A stretch of 64,000 nucleotides of DNA, taken from Thalassomonas actiniarum (GTDB lineage Bacteria > Pseudomonadota > Gammaproteobacteria > Enterobacterales > Alteromonadaceae). The stretch covers positions 2,232,001 through 2,296,000 of the forward strand of contig NZ_CP059735.1 in the NCBI RefSeq assembly GCF_000948975.2, given 5' to 3'. The notes beneath the pieces were generated by a model that was given only the letters and a program-made list of their open reading frames with translations, ran no database searches and was not told the DNA's origin. Of this stretch, positions 9,524 through 18,541 are shown piece after piece. The first letter of the stretch is position 1, and each line of letters begins with the position of its first letter. The position numbers and the translations under genes were made by a program.

Positions 9524-10279
9524 TTAATCAGACAGCTCAAAAGGCTGATTAAGCAGCTCAAACCCTGCCGGGGTTACTTTGAGCCAGGCGCCTTGTTCAT
9601 ACCAGTCTCCCAGTACCACTCTTTGGGCTTTTTGCCCGTTGGCCGTTAGCTGATGAACCGCCGGTCTGTGGGTATGGCCGTGGATCAGCAATTGGCTTTG
9701 ATATTGCTCCAGGCAGTTGATAACTTCTTGCGGTGTAACATCCATGATTTCCCGGGATTTAACCGAGGTGGCCATGGCGCTTTTTTTCCGGTAATTCTCA
9801 GCGATATTACGACGCACAAATAAAGGCAAACTCTTCATGATGGCTTGCCACCACCAGCTGCGGGATTTTTTGCGAAATTTTTGGTAATTGATGTCCCGGG
9901 TGCACAAAGTATCCCCGTGCATAATCACCATTTTTTGCCCGTAAAGCTCTATCTGCTCAACTTCGGGTAATAGAACCATGCCTGATTTTTGCGCGTATTT
10001 TTTCCCTAACAGGAAATCCCGGTTACCATGAATAAAATAAATTTTGGTCTTTTTTTGCGACAGCTCGGCCAGGGCCCGGGCAATTTCAATAACAAAGGGG
10101 CTGTTATCGTCATCACCTATCCAGCTTTCAAATAAATCCCCCAGGATGTATAAGGCCTCGGCCTCAGGGGCATTATTTTTCAAAAAGGATAAAAAACAGG
10201 CCGTAATATCCGGCCTGTTTTGAGCTAAATGCAAATCGGCAATAAAATAAGTTACCGGCTCATTTGCTTTAGATGTCAT
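9524..10279 (-). CDS. lpxH: UDP-2,3-diacylglucosamine diphosphatase LpxH
   Basis: LpxH splits UDP-2,3-diacylglucosamine to lipid X and UMP in lipid A synthesis, at the inner face of the membrane. The 251-residue protein has all the calcineurin-type metal motifs: DLH (15-17), GDLFE (D48), GNRD (85-88), HGD (121-123) and HGHTH (200-204). Length agrees with E. coli LpxH (240). It follows ppiB on the same strand with a 35-bp gap, the same ppiB-lpxH order as in E. coli, and the two are probably co-transcribed. Confidence 0.96.
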   Translation of the reverse strand: MTSKANEPVTYFIADLHLAQNRPDITACFLSFLKNNAPEAEALYILGDLFESWIGDDDNSPFVIEIARALAELSQKKTKIYFIHGNRDFLLGKKYAQKSGMVLLPEVEQIELYGQKMVIMHGDTLCTRDINYQKFRKKSRSWWWQAIMKSLPLFVRRNIAENYRKKSAMATSVKSREIMDVTPQEVINCLEQYQSQLLIHGHTHRPAVHQLTANGQKAQRVVLGDWYEQGAWLKVTPAGFELLNQPFELSD

Positions 10280-10314
10280 TGAATCTTGTTACTGCTTTAA
10301 CAATTATTCGGCGA

Positions 10315-10806
10315 TTACTCGACGATAGTTTCTTGAATAATGATTTCATCTTTTGGCACATCGTCATGGAAGCCCATGCGGCCGGTATCGACTAAAGTCA
10401 TTTTATCAACCACGTCCATACCTTCGGTTACTTCACCGAATACGCAGTAACCCCAGCCTTGTACCGATTCGTTTTTAAAGTCTAAAAAGTCGTTATCAAC
10501 CAGGTTAATAAAGAACTGCGCCGAAGCAGAGTGCGGATCCTGGGTACGGGCCATGGCTAAAGTACCACGCTTGTTGCTCAGGCCATTGCTGGCTTCGTTT
10601 TGGATCGGCTCACGGCTGTCTTTTTCTGCCATACCCGGTTCAAAACCGCCGCCCTGGGCCATAAAGCCTTTAATGACACGGTGGAAGATAGTGCCATTAT
10701 AAAAGCCATCTTGGGCGTATTGCTGAAAGTTTTTCGCTGTGATGGGTGCCTTATCAAAATCCAGTTCGATTTTAATATCACCTAAATTGGTTTTAAAAGT
10801 GATCAT
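10315..10806 (-). CDS. ppiB: Cyclophilin-type peptidyl-prolyl isomerase B
   Basis: PpiB is the cytoplasmic cyclophilin that speeds proline isomerisation during folding. The 163-residue protein has no signal peptide and carries [13 protein letters not shown] (catalytic Arg) and the active-site stretch [18 protein letters not shown]. Length equals E. coli PpiB (164). It heads the ppiB-lpxH pair and is divergent from cysS, as in E. coli, with about 190 bp between the two starts. Confidence 0.97.
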   Translation of the reverse strand: MITFKTNLGDIKIELDFDKAPITAKNFQQYAQDGFYNGTIFHRVIKGFMAQGGGFEPGMAEKDSREPIQNEASNGLSNKRGTLAMARTQDPHSASAQFFINLVDNDFLDFKNESVQGWGYCVFGEVTEGMDVVDKMTLVDTGRMGFHDDVPKDEIIIQETIVE

Positions 10807-10997
10807 TTTTTTATCTCATTGTTAAACACGGGCAAATTGTAACGTAACTTTATCTGTATTGCTCTTATATCTGAGATAAAATAATCTGACTTAATGACCC
10901 CCGGCTCAGCTTAGGTTACAATTGCCGGGAATTTCCCGCAGTGGGAAACACTATTTTTACTTTATTGATAATAAGAGAAAAGGACATAAGAGATCTC

Positions 10998-12380
10998 ATG
11001 CTACAAATCTACAATACCTTAAGCCGAAAAAAAGAAGTTTTTAAACCTATTACCCCGGGAAAGGTTGGCTTGTATGTTTGTGGTATCACCATCTATGATC
11101 ACCTGCATATCGGCCACGCCCGTACTTATGTTGCCTTTGATATTATCGCCCGCTACTTTAAACACTTAGGTTATGACCTGACCCATGTGCGTAACATTAC
11201 CGATGTTGATGACAAGATCATCAAGCGGGCGGCGGAAAACGGCGAGAGCTGCGATAGCCTGACCGAGCGTATGACCAAGGAAATGTATCAGGATATGGAT
11301 GATTTAAATATCATGCGTCCCGATATCGCACCGACCGTCACCGGGCATATGGATGAAATTATTGTCATGGTGGAGCGCCTGGTTGAAAAAGGTCATGCCT
11401 ATGTTGCTGATAACGGCGATGTCATGTTTGAGGTCAGCACCTATAAAGATTACGGCAAGCTCAGTCTGCAAAACCTGGAAATGCTCCAGGCCGGCGCCCG
11501 GGTGGATGTTGAAGACAGCAAAAGAAGCCCGCTGGATTTTGTGCTCTGGAAAATGGCGAAACCGGGCGAGCCGAGCTGGTCATCCCCGTGGGGAGAAGGG
11601 CGCCCAGGCTGGCACATTGAATGTTCAGCCATGAACAGCAAACATTTAGGCGATCATTTTGATATTCACGGCGGCGGCTCGGACCTGCAGTTCCCGCACC
11701 ATGAAAATGAAATTGCCCAGTCCTGCTGCGCTTTGGATACCCCGTATGTAAACTACTGGATGCACGGCGGTATGGTGCAGATAAATAAAGAGAAGATGTC
11801 AAAATCCCTCAATAATTTTTTCACCTTGCGCAGTGTATTGGCTGAATATGATGCAGAAACGGTGCGCTTTTTCTTAACCTCAAGCCATTATCGCAGCCAG
11901 TTAAATTATTCCCAGGAAAACCTGGCCCAGGCCAGAGCCGGGTTAGAGCGTATTTATACTGCATTGCGCGGGGTAGAATTAGCTAAGGTTGACTTGTCGG
12001 GCAATGCTTATGTCGAGCGCTTTGAAGCGGCCATGAACGATGACTTTAACTGTCCGGAAGCCATGTCGGTGATTTTTGAACTGGCCAAAGAAATCAACCG
12101 CTTAAAAGCCGAAGATGCTGCAAAAGCAGGAGAGTTGGCCTATATCCTGGTGAAACTTGGTGAAATTCTTGGTATTGCACAAAACTCGCCGGAAGATTTC
12201 CTTAAAGGCAACAGCGGTGACGATGGAGAAGCTGCGGTTATCGAAGCGTTAATTAAGCAAAGAAATGATGCCAGGGCGGCGAAAGACTGGGCCTCTGCCG
12301 ATGATGCCCGGGATAAGCTGGCGGCGATGAAGGTTATTCTTGAAGACAGTGCTAATGGTACTACCTGGCGTAAAGGATAA
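10998..12380 (+). CDS. cysS: Cysteinyl-tRNA synthetase
   Basis: CysS charges tRNA-Cys. The start is taken at 10998 ([13 protein letters not shown]), which matches the family N-terminus and gives 461 residues, the E. coli length; an in-frame ATG at 10941 would add 19 residues unlike the family. Motifs: zinc ligand C28, HIGH (37-40), the HIECSAMN zinc segment, and [10 protein letters not shown]. The gene is monocistronic and ends at a good terminator at 12404. It marks the left border of the phage tail gene pair. Confidence 0.97.
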   Translation: MLQIYNTLSRKKEVFKPITPGKVGLYVCGITIYDHLHIGHARTYVAFDIIARYFKHLGYDLTHVRNITDVDDKIIKRAAENGESCDSLTERMTKEMYQDMDDLNIMRPDIAPTVTGHMDEIIVMVERLVEKGHAYVADNGDVMFEVSTYKDYGKLSLQNLEMLQAGARVDVEDSKRSPLDFVLWKMAKPGEPSWSSPWGEGRPGWHIECSAMNSKHLGDHFDIHGGGSDLQFPHHENEIAQSCCALDTPYVNYWMHGGMVQINKEKMSKSLNNFFTLRSVLAEYDAETVRFFLTSSHYRSQLNYSQENLAQARAGLERIYTALRGVELAKVDLSGNAYVERFEAAMNDDFNCPEAMSVIFELAKEINRLKAEDAAKAGELAYILVKLGEILGIAQNSPEDFLKGNSGDDGEAAVIEALIKQRNDARAAKDWASADDARDKLAAMKVILEDSANGTTWRKG

Positions 12381-12403
12381 CTTTTTAGTTTTTATATCTG
12401 TTA

Positions 12404-12430
12404 AAAACCAGCATTAATCGCTGGTTTTTT
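12404..12430 (+). terminator. Rho-independent terminator after cysS
   Basis: AAAACCAGC (12404-12412) pairs with GCTGGTTTT (12420-12428) around a 7-base loop, followed by T residues. Confidence 0.9.
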
Positions 12431-12494
12431 TATTGTTAAGTACAAATATGTCCATAGGGCTAAATTATGGCTACATAGTTATAGCCTTTCATCA

Positions 12495-12809
12495 TCACAT
12501 TGGTTTTGAAGGCCAAATTACCGTTTTGGCGTCGTTATAAACCGATGTTATGTCTCTTAATGCTTGCCTATATGTCCGGTACTCTGCAGTATCAGCGCCA
12601 ATATCCAGAGCCTTATTAATTAGACAATCAGCTTCTGCTAATAATGGCTCCCGGCATATTCTCACTTGTTCAAAGTTTTCGCATTGTAATTTAATTAAAT
12701 CAGGGTTAATTTCTTCCTGCAAAATTTCAGATAAAAAAGCCATAGACTCCGCTTTATCTATCACACCGCCAATAGCCCCAATATATTTATTTTGATAAAA
12801 AATGTTCAT
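12495..12809 (-). CDS. Phage tail assembly chaperone-like protein
   Basis: The 104-residue product (start ATG at 12809, MNIFYQNKYIGA) ends with YRQALRDITSVYNDAKTVIWPSKP. That ending is the hallmark of tail-fibre assembly chaperones of myophages and Mu-like phages, where a WRQALRDI...VWPxKP tail is recurrent. It probably helps fold the fibre protein encoded immediately upstream: its ATG lies just inside the end of that gene (12811), with the two reading frames adjoining. A longer frame to 12848 overlaps the fibre gene and was not chosen. Family-level call from pattern memory; partner role is inference. Confidence 0.65.
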   Translation of the reverse strand: MNIFYQNKYIGAIGGVIDKAESMAFLSEILQEEINPDLIKLQCENFEQVRICREPLLAEADCLINKALDIGADTAEYRTYRQALRDITSVYNDAKTVIWPSKPM

Positions 12810-12810
12810 T

Positions 12811-13893
12811 TTATACTCCCGATTCTTTGTATTGAAGTGGCCCGACAAATTGCCACCAGTTATGGGGCTGGGTTAAATCTACATAGCCGCTTACTACCGC
12901 AGGTAATGCAATAAGCATTTCTCCTGACGCAGAAACATGCTTGATAGATGAATCCATAGTTCTTTGATCTACAGGTGTCTGATAATTCCGTCCAACTAAT
13001 TGCCATGATTTTTCCGAATGATTAATGCCGGTAACAATAATGTTTCCCGAGATCATTTTTACAAAGGCTGCGAAGGTAAAGTAGGGGCCTATATTACTTA
13101 CTGTTCGATTTAGGAAAAATGAATAAGCAAGTCCACTGAGATCTGTCCATTTTATCCTGACTATATTGAATTTATGAGGGTTGTAATAATAGTTATTTTC
13201 TTTAATACCTGCGACTTCAAAAAACTCCAACATTTCATTGCTGTAACTTCCTCCTAAAGAGTGCCCTTTAACTGTTTCGACTAAACTAAAATTTTCTGCA
13301 GATAAACCTGAAACTCCCCAGCCTGAAGGAACAGCACTGCCGTCAACATCAAGTAATGCCTGATTTTCTGAAGTTCTGAAGATAGGATACTCTCTTCGTA
13401 TTTTAGCTACTGTTTCATCAATAATTTGTTGTTGATCTTTTTGAGTGGCATAAGCGAGATCCTGTACGGCAGTGATGGTAAAATTAGTCTCCTGGCTGAC
13501 CTTTATGGTGTACTTGAGCATTGCCTGACTACCGCCGTTCTCCAGAGTACGTACCGCAAAAGGTGCAGCTAAGGTGAAATAAGTGTGGGCAAACTCGGTT
13601 TCGCCATATTTGGCATAAAGCAGTACTTCAATGGCATTGAAATTTTCCGTTGGCGGGATAGCCATAGTAATGATGCGCTGGCTGCTGTCATAAGGGTCGA
13701 GTTCATGGGAGATAAGCTCTCCGTCCTGACGTTTATTGATAAGCTGAGTCAGAGCGGGGTCTAAGCTCGGGGTCGTGCCGTTGGCATCACCGATTTCTAC
13801 ACGGGTAAAGGTCACCGGTAAATCTTGAGTGTGTGCCAGGTTTTCACCTGCTTGGCCGGATGTCAGCCACAGGGATTCATTTTTACTGACCAT
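12811..13893 (-). CDS. Phage tail-collar fibre protein (DUF3751-like)
   Basis: The 360-residue protein has an N-terminal tail-collar fibre domain (roughly residues 1-150: LTSGQAGENLAHTQDLPVTF, then IGDANGTTPSLDPALTQL) as found in P2-like and other contractile-tail phages, followed by a variable C-terminal part without a recognised receptor-binding fold. The start is the ATG at 13893, preceded by AAGGA at a good distance; the longer frame to 14001 reads into the leader. Only the chaperone-like gene accompanies it: no baseplate, sheath, capsid, lysis or integrase genes are present. Probably a remnant or a stand-alone fibre module. The gene itself is intact. Confidence 0.72.
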   Translation of the reverse strand: MVSKNESLWLTSGQAGENLAHTQDLPVTFTRVEIGDANGTTPSLDPALTQLINKRQDGELISHELDPYDSSQRIITMAIPPTENFNAIEVLLYAKYGETEFAHTYFTLAAPFAVRTLENGGSQAMLKYTIKVSQETNFTITAVQDLAYATQKDQQQIIDETVAKIRREYPIFRTSENQALLDVDGSAVPSGWGVSGLSAENFSLVETVKGHSLGGSYSNEMLEFFEVAGIKENNYYYNPHKFNIVRIKWTDLSGLAYSFFLNRTVSNIGPYFTFAAFVKMISGNIIVTGINHSEKSWQLVGRNYQTPVDQRTMDSSIKHVSASGEMLIALPAVVSGYVDLTQPHNWWQFVGPLQYKESGV

Positions 13894-14103
13894 GATTATT
13901 TTTTCCTTACAAGGAGTTAGTTGATACGGCAGCATCATACTTGTGGTGGCAACTAACAACAGGGCAAGTTTGTCCGCTAAAGTTTCTGTTATAGAAAGCA
14001 TCTAGTTGTTTAGTCGGAAAAATTCGAGTGAAAATTAATGCTGGCGGTAGTTGATAAGGAAAAGTTTATCGAAGAGGGCGGTTAAATATAAAGTAGGAAT
14101 TGA

Positions 14104-14129
14104 AAGCGGATATTGGAAGTTATCCGCTT
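14104..14129 (-). terminator. Hairpin after folD
   Basis: AAGCGGATA (14104-14112) pairs with TATCCGCTT (14121-14129). On the minus strand it follows folD by about 20 bp, but the T tail (TTTCAATTCC) is imperfect, so it is a moderate candidate. Confidence 0.5.
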
Positions 14130-14150
14130 AGCTAAATAAGCCAGCTCAGC

Positions 14151-15005
14151 TTAGCTGCCAAATTCTTCACAGGCAATCAGGGTATTCTCTATTAAGCTGG
14201 CAACTGTCATCGGACCGACGCCGCCGGGTACCGGGGTGATATATGCCGCTTTTTCTGCTGCAACATCAAATTCCACATCGCCGCTAAGTTTGCCGTTGTC
14301 CAGGCGGTTAATACCAACATCAATGACCACGGCGCCGTCTTTAATCCACTCTCCGGGAATAAAGGCGGGTTTACCGACGGCAACAACAACCAGGTCGGCA
14401 TTGCGCACTTTGCTTTCAAGGTCTTTAGTGAACCTGTGGGTGGTGGTCACGGTACAACCTGCCAGTAGTAACTCTAAGGTCATGGGGCGACCGACAATGT
14501 TCGATGCGCCTACCACCAGGGCGTCCAGGCCATGGGTTTTAACGCCGGTAGATTCTATCAGGGTCATGATGCCTTTTGGCGTACAGGGGCGCAGGCCTGG
14601 CTGACGCAGGGCTAACTTACCGACATTGGAGGGGTGGAAACCATCGACATCTTTTTCAGGGTTGATATGCTCAATCACCAGGTTGGCGTCCAGTCCTTCC
14701 GGCAAAGGCAGCTGAACCAGGATGCCGTCAATTTCGCTATCATTATTAAGCTTGTCGATAAGCTCAAATAATTCCTGCTCCGTGGTGCTGTCAGGGAGAT
14801 CGTATGAACGGGAGACAAAGCCGACTTCCTCACAGGCGCGGCGCTTGCTGCCGACATAAATTTCAGAGGCGGGATCTGAGCCGACCAGAATTACCGCTAA
14901 CCCGGGTGCTCTTTTACCTTGTTCAATACGCTTGCTTACTTTTTCTTTTACTGAATTGCGCACTTGCTTGGCAATTTCATTTCCGTTAATAAGTGATGCT
15001 GTCAT
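14151..15005 (-). CDS. folD: Bifunctional methylene-THF dehydrogenase/cyclohydrolase FolD
   Basis: FolD interconverts 5,10-methylene- and 10-formyl-tetrahydrofolate. The start at 15005 ([16 protein letters not shown]) gives 284 residues against 288 in E. coli; the longer frame to 15164 adds an unconserved stretch. Motifs: catalytic Lys in [14 protein letters not shown] (K54), [22 protein letters not shown] and the NADP loop [12 protein letters not shown]. It is convergent with nothing and lies between the phage tail pair and the tRNA cluster. The 345 bp between its start and the first tRNA hold its promoter region and that of the tRNA operon. Confidence 0.97.
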   Translation of the reverse strand: MTASLINGNEIAKQVRNSVKEKVSKRIEQGKRAPGLAVILVGSDPASEIYVGSKRRACEEVGFVSRSYDLPDSTTEQELFELIDKLNNDSEIDGILVQLPLPEGLDANLVIEHINPEKDVDGFHPSNVGKLALRQPGLRPCTPKGIMTLIESTGVKTHGLDALVVGASNIVGRPMTLELLLAGCTVTTTHRFTKDLESKVRNADLVVVAVGKPAFIPGEWIKDGAVVIDVGINRLDNGKLSGDVEFDVAAEKAAYITPVPGGVGPMTVASLIENTLIACEEFGS

Positions 15006-15351
15006 AGTTACTACATGGTAGGGGTTAAAAACCCGGCTATTTTCGCATAGTTTATGGTTCAGTTGTAGCCTAAATTCGCCTGAGATCACATTTGCTTTAG
15101 GGGAATTCAGTGCCTCTGAGCTGCTTTGTTTTATAGGTGAGTTAAATTTCCGGTAATTTACCATCCGCGATACTTTTTACTCGCTGTTTTATGGCTTAAG
15201 TTGCATAGCAATCAGGCGAATGTGATAATATTCAGACAAACCGCTGTAAAAGTAGCCGAACGGATTTTATTTTACAAAAAAGGTTTGACGAGTAAGGAGC
15301 AAGTGGGTAATATCCGCATCCGTTGAAAGCGAGTCAGCTTTTAACACGAGT
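15006..15351. other. Intergenic region folD/tRNA operon
   Basis: This 346-bp divergent gap holds no ORF I can support. The only clear signal is the tRNA promoter at 15285-15313. The part nearest folD (15006-15164) can be read as an N-terminal extension of folD but lacks family similarity. Confidence 0.7.
15285..15313 (+). promoter_or_regulatory. Sigma-70 promoter of the tRNA operon with GC-rich discriminator
   Basis: The -35 box TTGACG (15285-15290) is 17 bp from the -10 box TAATAT (15308-15313). It is followed by CCGC, the GC-rich discriminator typical of stable-RNA promoters under stringent control. The first tRNA starts about 30 bp after the expected start site. Confidence 0.8.
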
Positions 15352-15428
15352 CGGTGATTAGCGCAGCTTGGTAGCGCACTTGGTTTGGGTCCAAGGGGTC
15401 GCAAGTTCGAATCTTGCATCACCGACCA
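15352..15428 (+). tRNA. tRNA-Pro (UGG), copy 1
   Basis: Acceptor CGGTGAT pairs with ATCACCG, followed by A and encoded CCA. The anticodon stem CTTGG/CCAAG holds loop TTTGGGT, anticodon TGG. 77 nt. It is identical to the copies at 15694, 15810 and 15926. Confidence 0.97.
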
Positions 15429-15517
15429 CTTTTTATCTCTGTTTATTCTGCATTTGTAGACGTATTCAGGAATGAAAAGTGATCTTGAAGAAATTCAAGA
15501 TCTACTGTAGGTAATGT

Positions 15518-15594
<77 letters not shown>

Positions 15595-15600
15595 TACAGT

Positions 15601-15677
15601 GGTGGCTATAGCTCAGTTGGTAGAGCCCCGGATTGTGATTCCGGTTGTCGTGGGTTCAAGTCCCATTAGCCACCCCA
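15601..15677 (+). tRNA. tRNA-His (GUG)
   Basis: Acceptor GTGGCTA/TAGCCAC with the extra G-1 at 15601 opposite C at 15674, the tRNA-His identity element, then CCA. Anticodon arm CCGGA-TTGTGAT-TCCGG, anticodon GTG. Confidence 0.97.
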
Positions 15678-15693
15678 TTTTTATGAATATCGT

Positions 15694-15770
15694 CGGTGAT
15701 TAGCGCAGCTTGGTAGCGCACTTGGTTTGGGTCCAAGGGGTCGCAAGTTCGAATCTTGCATCACCGACCA
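15694..15770 (+). tRNA. tRNA-Pro (UGG), copy 2
   Basis: Same 77-nt sequence as copy 1, with encoded CCA. The spacers on both sides differ from those of copy 1, except for the CACTT bases just after the CCA. Confidence 0.97.
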
Positions 15771-15809
15771 CTTCATCTCTAGTACACCTGTATACAATCA
15801 GAATTAAAT

Positions 15810-15886
15810 CGGTGATTAGCGCAGCTTGGTAGCGCACTTGGTTTGGGTCCAAGGGGTCGCAAGTTCGAATCTTGCATCACCGACCA
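15810..15886 (+). tRNA. tRNA-Pro (UGG), copy 3
   Basis: Same 77-nt sequence as copy 1. Spacer to copy 2 is 39 bp, AT-rich. Confidence 0.97.
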
Positions 15887-15925
15887 CTTTCTTTTGATAT
15901 TTCTGTATACTAATTGTATATCCGT

Positions 15926-16002
15926 CGGTGATTAGCGCAGCTTGGTAGCGCACTTGGTTTGGGTCCAAGGGGTCGCAAGTTCGAATCTTGCATCACCGAC
16001 CA
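15926..16002 (+). tRNA. tRNA-Pro (UGG), copy 4
   Basis: Same 77-nt sequence as copy 1, 39 bp after copy 3. It is the last gene of the tRNA operon; no clear hairpin terminator follows. Confidence 0.97.
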
Positions 16003-16426
16003 CTTATCTTTTTAGATAATTCCTCCTTTATCATTATTTTCTCTTTAAGTTGATTATTCCAGAACAAGTATTAGGTCTGGTAAATTGAGTATTTCTGCCG
16101 TTAATTCCTTGTTTGCAGCGCCTTTGCGACTTAGTTCCCGGATGAGCAAATAAACGCCAGTAAACTGGTCTGGACTGTTTTGATTTTTACCTTAACTGTA
16201 TGATTGCTAAGTTAATTTAAAATTTTTCCCTACAAGGCTCGACTCTTGAGTCAAGCGCCGCTATAATTTTGCGTCATTATTTTAATTTGAACGTCTTTTA
16301 TTCGGATTTTCCGGGCCCGGTTAGCCGCTGTTATCGGGGCTGTGAGCAATAAACGTAAGGTTTATCTGCTTGTTAGATAGATGCGTTATTGAATGCGCAA
16401 GATGCGCTAATTTTTGAGGTAATTAA
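16003..16426. other. Intergenic region tRNA operon/tig
   Basis: This 424-bp gap has no ORF worth calling. It contains the tig promoter at 16239-16267, which includes a small inverted repeat GACTC-TT-GAGTC (16241-16252). Nothing else was recognised. Confidence 0.6.
16239..16267 (+). promoter_or_regulatory. Candidate sigma-70 promoter of tig
   Basis: TCGACT (16239-16244), 17 bp, then a perfect TATAAT (16262-16267). The start site would be near 16274, leaving a 5' leader of about 150 nt before the ATG. The inverted repeat GACTC-TT-GAGTC covers the -35 end and could be an operator. Confidence 0.6.
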
Positions 16427-17734
16427 ATGCAAGTTTCAGTTGAGACTACACAAGGTTTGGAACGTCGTCTGACAATTTCTGTTCCTGCCGAAACAGTAGA
16501 TGTTGAAGTTAAAAACCGTCTTCGTCACCTTGGTAAAACACAACGTATCAATGGTTTCCGTCCAGGTAAAGTACCGGTTTCTGTGATCCAGAAGCGTTAC
16601 GGCCAGTCTGTTCGTCAGGAAGTTGCCGGTGAATTGATGCAGCGTAATTTCGTTGAAGCCATCGTAGCAGAAAAAATTAACCCTGCCGGTCGTCCTCAAT
16701 TCGTTGCTAAAAGCAATGAAGACGGCAAGCCGTTAGAGTTTGAAGCAACTTTTGAAGTTTACCCGGAAGTTGAATTAAAAGATTTAGAGAAAATCGCCGT
16801 TGAGCGTCCTCAGGTAGAAGTGACTGACAAAGATTTAGACGAGATGTTCGTTACTTTGCAAAACCAGCACAAAACCTGGAAAGAGAACAAGCGTAAAACC
16901 AAAAACGGCGATAAGCTGACTATCGACTTCAACGGTCGTGTAGACGGTGAAGAGTTCGAAGGCGGCAAAGCCGAAGGTTTTGAACTTGAGCTGGGCTCAG
17001 GTCGCATGATCCCCGGTTTCGAAAAAGAAATCGTTGGCATGAAAGTGGGTGAAGAGAAAACTATCACAGTAACCTTCCCTGAAGATTACCATGCTGAGAA
17101 CCTTAAAGGTAAAGACGCTGAGTTCGACATCGTGGTTCACAAAACTGAAGGTCCGGTATTACCAGAAGTTGATGAAGAATTCGCCAAGTTATTCGGTGTA
17201 GAAGAAGGCGGTGTTGACGCCCTGCGCGAAGAAGTTGGTAAGAACATGCAACGTGAACTTACTCAAGCGGTTAAAGCGAAAGTAAAAGAGCAAGTGATTG
17301 AAGGTTTATTAGAAGCCAACGAACTTGAATTACCTTCTGCCTTAGTTGCCCAGGAAGTTGACGTATTGCGTCAGCAGGCGATGCAACGTTTTGCCGGTCA
17401 AATGGATGCTGCCAACTTACCTCAATTACCTGACGACATGTTTGAAGAGCAAGCCAAGCGCCGCGTAAAAGTAGGTCTGTTACTGGGTGAAGTGATCAAA
17501 GTTAACGAATTAAAAGTTGACGAAGCGAAAGTTAAGGAGCTGATCGAGTCTGCTGCTTCTGCTTACGAAGATCCGCAGGAAGTTATCGACTACTACAGCA
17601 GCAACAAAGAGCTTAACCAGCAAATGCAGAATGTTGCCCTGGAAGAGCAGGCGGTTGAGCTGTTACTTGAAAAAGCAGCAGTAAAAGACGTCGAAGCTAG
17701 CTTCAAGGACATTATGAATCCGCAAGCTAAGTAA
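16427..17734 (+). CDS. tig: Trigger factor (ribosome-bound chaperone)
   Basis: Trigger factor binds nascent chains at the ribosome exit tunnel. The 435-residue protein has the ribosome-binding N-domain with the signature [17 protein letters not shown] (about residues 44-60), the FKBP-type isomerase domain (about 150-245, with [19 protein letters not shown]), and the helical C-terminal chaperone arms. Length equals E. coli (432). Codon use is strongly biased, as expected for an abundant protein. It heads the tig-clpP-clpX-lon cluster and ends at a strong terminator (17768). Confidence 0.98.
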   Translation: MQVSVETTQGLERRLTISVPAETVDVEVKNRLRHLGKTQRINGFRPGKVPVSVIQKRYGQSVRQEVAGELMQRNFVEAIVAEKINPAGRPQFVAKSNEDGKPLEFEATFEVYPEVELKDLEKIAVERPQVEVTDKDLDEMFVTLQNQHKTWKENKRKTKNGDKLTIDFNGRVDGEEFEGGKAEGFELELGSGRMIPGFEKEIVGMKVGEEKTITVTFPEDYHAENLKGKDAEFDIVVHKTEGPVLPEVDEEFAKLFGVEEGGVDALREEVGKNMQRELTQAVKAKVKEQVIEGLLEANELELPSALVAQEVDVLRQQAMQRFAGQMDAANLPQLPDDMFEEQAKRRVKVGLLLGEVIKVNELKVDEAKVKELIESAASAYEDPQEVIDYYSSNKELNQQMQNVALEEQAVELLLEKAAVKDVEASFKDIMNPQAK

Positions 17735-17767
17735 GCTTTCGATTGACATTCGGCTAATCAATAGCTT

Positions 17768-17804
17768 AAATGGCTTATATGGGTGCATATGAGCCATTTT
17801 TTTT
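17768..17804 (+). terminator. Rho-independent terminator between tig and clpP
   Basis: AAATGGCTTATAT (17768-17780) pairs with ATATGAGCCATTT (17787-17799) with one G-T pair, followed by a run of T. It separates tig from clpP and covers the in-frame ATG at 17783, arguing against that ATG as the clpP start. Confidence 0.88.
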
Positions 17805-17821
17805 ATATTAAGGACTATCTG

Positions 17822-18460
17822 TTGTTTACTTCTCACAAAAACTCTCACGATTTAACAAGCATTACAGAAAGCGCATTAGTGCCTATGGTGGTTGAGCAAA
17901 CCGCTAAAGGGGAGCGTTCCTACGATATCTATTCTCGGTTATTAAAAGAACGGGTAATATTCCTGTGTGGTCAGGTGGAAGACCATATGGCGAATCTGAT
18001 TATTGCTCAGTTGCTGTTTTTGGAGTCTGAAAGCCCTGAGAAAGACATTTATTTATACATCAACTCGCCGGGCGGCTCTGTTACCGCAGGTCTTGCCATT
18101 TACGATACCATGAAGTTTATCAAGCCGAATATCAGTACGGTATGTATCGGTCAGGCGGCCAGCATGGGGGCATTCCTGCTTTCCGGCGGTGAAAAAGGTA
18201 AACGTTACTGCCTGCCGAACGCCAGGGTAATGATTCACCAGCCGCTGGGCGGGTTCCAGGGGCAGGCGTCTGACTTTGAAATCCACGCCAAAGAAATTTT
18301 ATACATCAAGGACAAGTTGAACAACTTGATGGCGGAGCATACCGGGCAGCCGATCGAGAAGGTGAGCCAGGATACCGACCGGGATAATTTCTTAAGTGCA
18401 GAAAGTGCGGTTGAATATGGCTTAGTTGATGCCATATTAGAACATAGAAACGATAAATAA
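17822..18460 (+). CDS. clpP: ClpP protease proteolytic subunit
   Basis: ClpP forms the 14-mer serine protease chamber fed by ClpX or ClpA. I choose the TTG at 17822, which has AAGGA at 17810-17814 (7-bp spacing) and gives 212 residues; the upstream ATG (17783) is inside the tig terminator, and a later ATG (17885) would cut into the conserved body. The catalytic triad is S114 (GQAASMGAF), H139 (MIHQPLGG) and D188. Residues before [10 protein letters not shown] correspond to the cleaved propeptide. It is followed by clpX after 81 bp. Confidence 0.93.
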   Translation: MFTSHKNSHDLTSITESALVPMVVEQTAKGERSYDIYSRLLKERVIFLCGQVEDHMANLIIAQLLFLESESPEKDIYLYINSPGGSVTAGLAIYDTMKFIKPNISTVCIGQAASMGAFLLSGGEKGKRYCLPNARVMIHQPLGGFQGQASDFEIHAKEILYIKDKLNNLMAEHTGQPIEKVSQDTDRDNFLSAESAVEYGLVDAILEHRNDK

Positions 18461-18541
18461 TTTATCCTTATTGTTATCTGCGCGATTTATGAAATACTTA
18501 ATTGTATTAAACTTAGAAATTAATTTATTTAGAGGTACCGT

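Noticed and set aside
12431-14150. Complete prophage between cysS and folD
   Set aside because: No integrase, capsid, lysis or further tail genes, and no flanking att-like repeats were seen; only the fibre pair is supported.
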